In this document: positions 6,780 through 6,890 of the stretch, piece by piece
How positions within the stretch are numbered: position 1 is the first letter of the stretch
Layout of the letters: each line of letters begins with the position of its first letter
Source: Candidatus Marinamargulisbacteria bacterium SCGC AAA071-K20
Lineage (GTDB): Bacteria; Margulisbacteria; Marinamargulisbacteria; GCA-2716485; AAA071-K20
DNA length: 6,890 bases
Direction of reading: 5' to 3'
Assembly: GCA_003265975.1 (NCBI GenBank)
Contig: QFBU01000064.1
Coordinates: 1-6,890, forward strand
Notes under the pieces: generated by a model
What the model saw: the letters and a program-made list of their open reading frames with translations, nothing else
Told to the model about the DNA's origin: nothing
Databases searched by the model: none
Made by a program: the position numbers and the translations under genes

Positions 6780-6843
6780 CTGTCGCGTCCGCTTAAGAGC
6801 TTTCTTTTCGCACTGGGAAACAAAGATAAGGGTCCAACTGCAT
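6780..6843 (-). other. Cas2-3 N-terminal codons with apparent 1-nt frameshift
   Basis: The minus strand upstream of GTG 6779 encodes, in the cas2-3 frame, TLIFVSQCEKKALKRTRQ, which matches the start of I-F Cas2-3 (typically M-x-I-L-L-V-S-Q-C-E-K-R-A-L). The only ATG nearby (6843-6841) is in another frame and gives MQLDPYLCFPVRKESS, then a stop. Removing one G from the TTGGACC run (6837-6831) joins it in frame as MQLTLIFVSQCEKK. Either a frameshift mutation, a sequence error, or initiation outside the window explains this. In the ATG's frame a TAA at 6858-6856 could end the preceding gene, but only ten codons are visible and I do not recognise them. Confidence 0.6.
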
Positions 6844-6890
6844 ATCGGGACGGAATTACCGATTGAAGTAGCCTTGTATTTTTGTTGGCC

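Noticed and set aside
6651..6866. Plus-strand frame of 71 codons near the right edge
   Set aside because: Antisense to conserved Cas2 domain codons; no recognisable product.
6856..6888. End of cas1 upstream of cas2-3
   Set aside because: Ten codons before a TAA are visible in one frame, but they are too few and unlike the Cas1 ending I can recall, so cas1 is not annotated.

Overview
The window holds the interference half of a minimal type I-F CRISPR-Cas system, the Cas8-less variant known as I-Fv or I-F2 and best studied in Shewanella putrefaciens CN-32. All four cas genes and the CRISPR array read leftward on the minus strand. Low GC, the I-F repeat and close residue-level resemblance (from memory) to the Shewanella Cas5fv and Cas7fv proteins point to a gammaproteobacterium, probably marine and Shewanella-like. 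The genus is an inference.

Layout from left to right: (1) 1-222, the C-terminal end of a plus-strand WD40-repeat protein, followed by a good intrinsic terminator (264-311). (2) 283-420, a minus-strand coding remnant resembling the C-terminus of an ImmA/IrrE-type protein. It runs up to the leader-distal CRISPR repeat, and its 5' part is missing. (3) 420-1047, a CRISPR array of 11 identical 28-bp repeats and ten 32-bp spacers. (4) 1048-1358, the AT-rich leader, with a 25-bp imperfect direct repeat, a candidate promoter and an unexplained perfect Shine-Dalgarno sequence. (5) cas6f (1359-1910), cas5fv (1923-2927), cas7fv (2940-3896) and cas2-3 (3900-6779 and beyond), spaced 3-12 bp apart as one operon.

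How the genes work together: the array transcript is cut by Cas6f, leaving an 8-nt 5' handle and a 3' hairpin on each crRNA. Cas7fv coats the spacer part, Cas5fv caps the 5' end and does the PAM reading and strand wedging that Cas8f does in standard I-F, and Cas2-3 degrades the bound target. No cas8f or cas11 gene is present between the genes. cas1 is not seen and could lie beyond the right edge.

Points worth a second look: the cas2-3 N-terminus has no usable in-frame start in the window, and a single extra base near 6833-6836 would explain this; the truncated gene abuts the array; and the leader contains a duplicated motif and a strong ribosome binding site. The CRISPR system is a known variant, not a new system.
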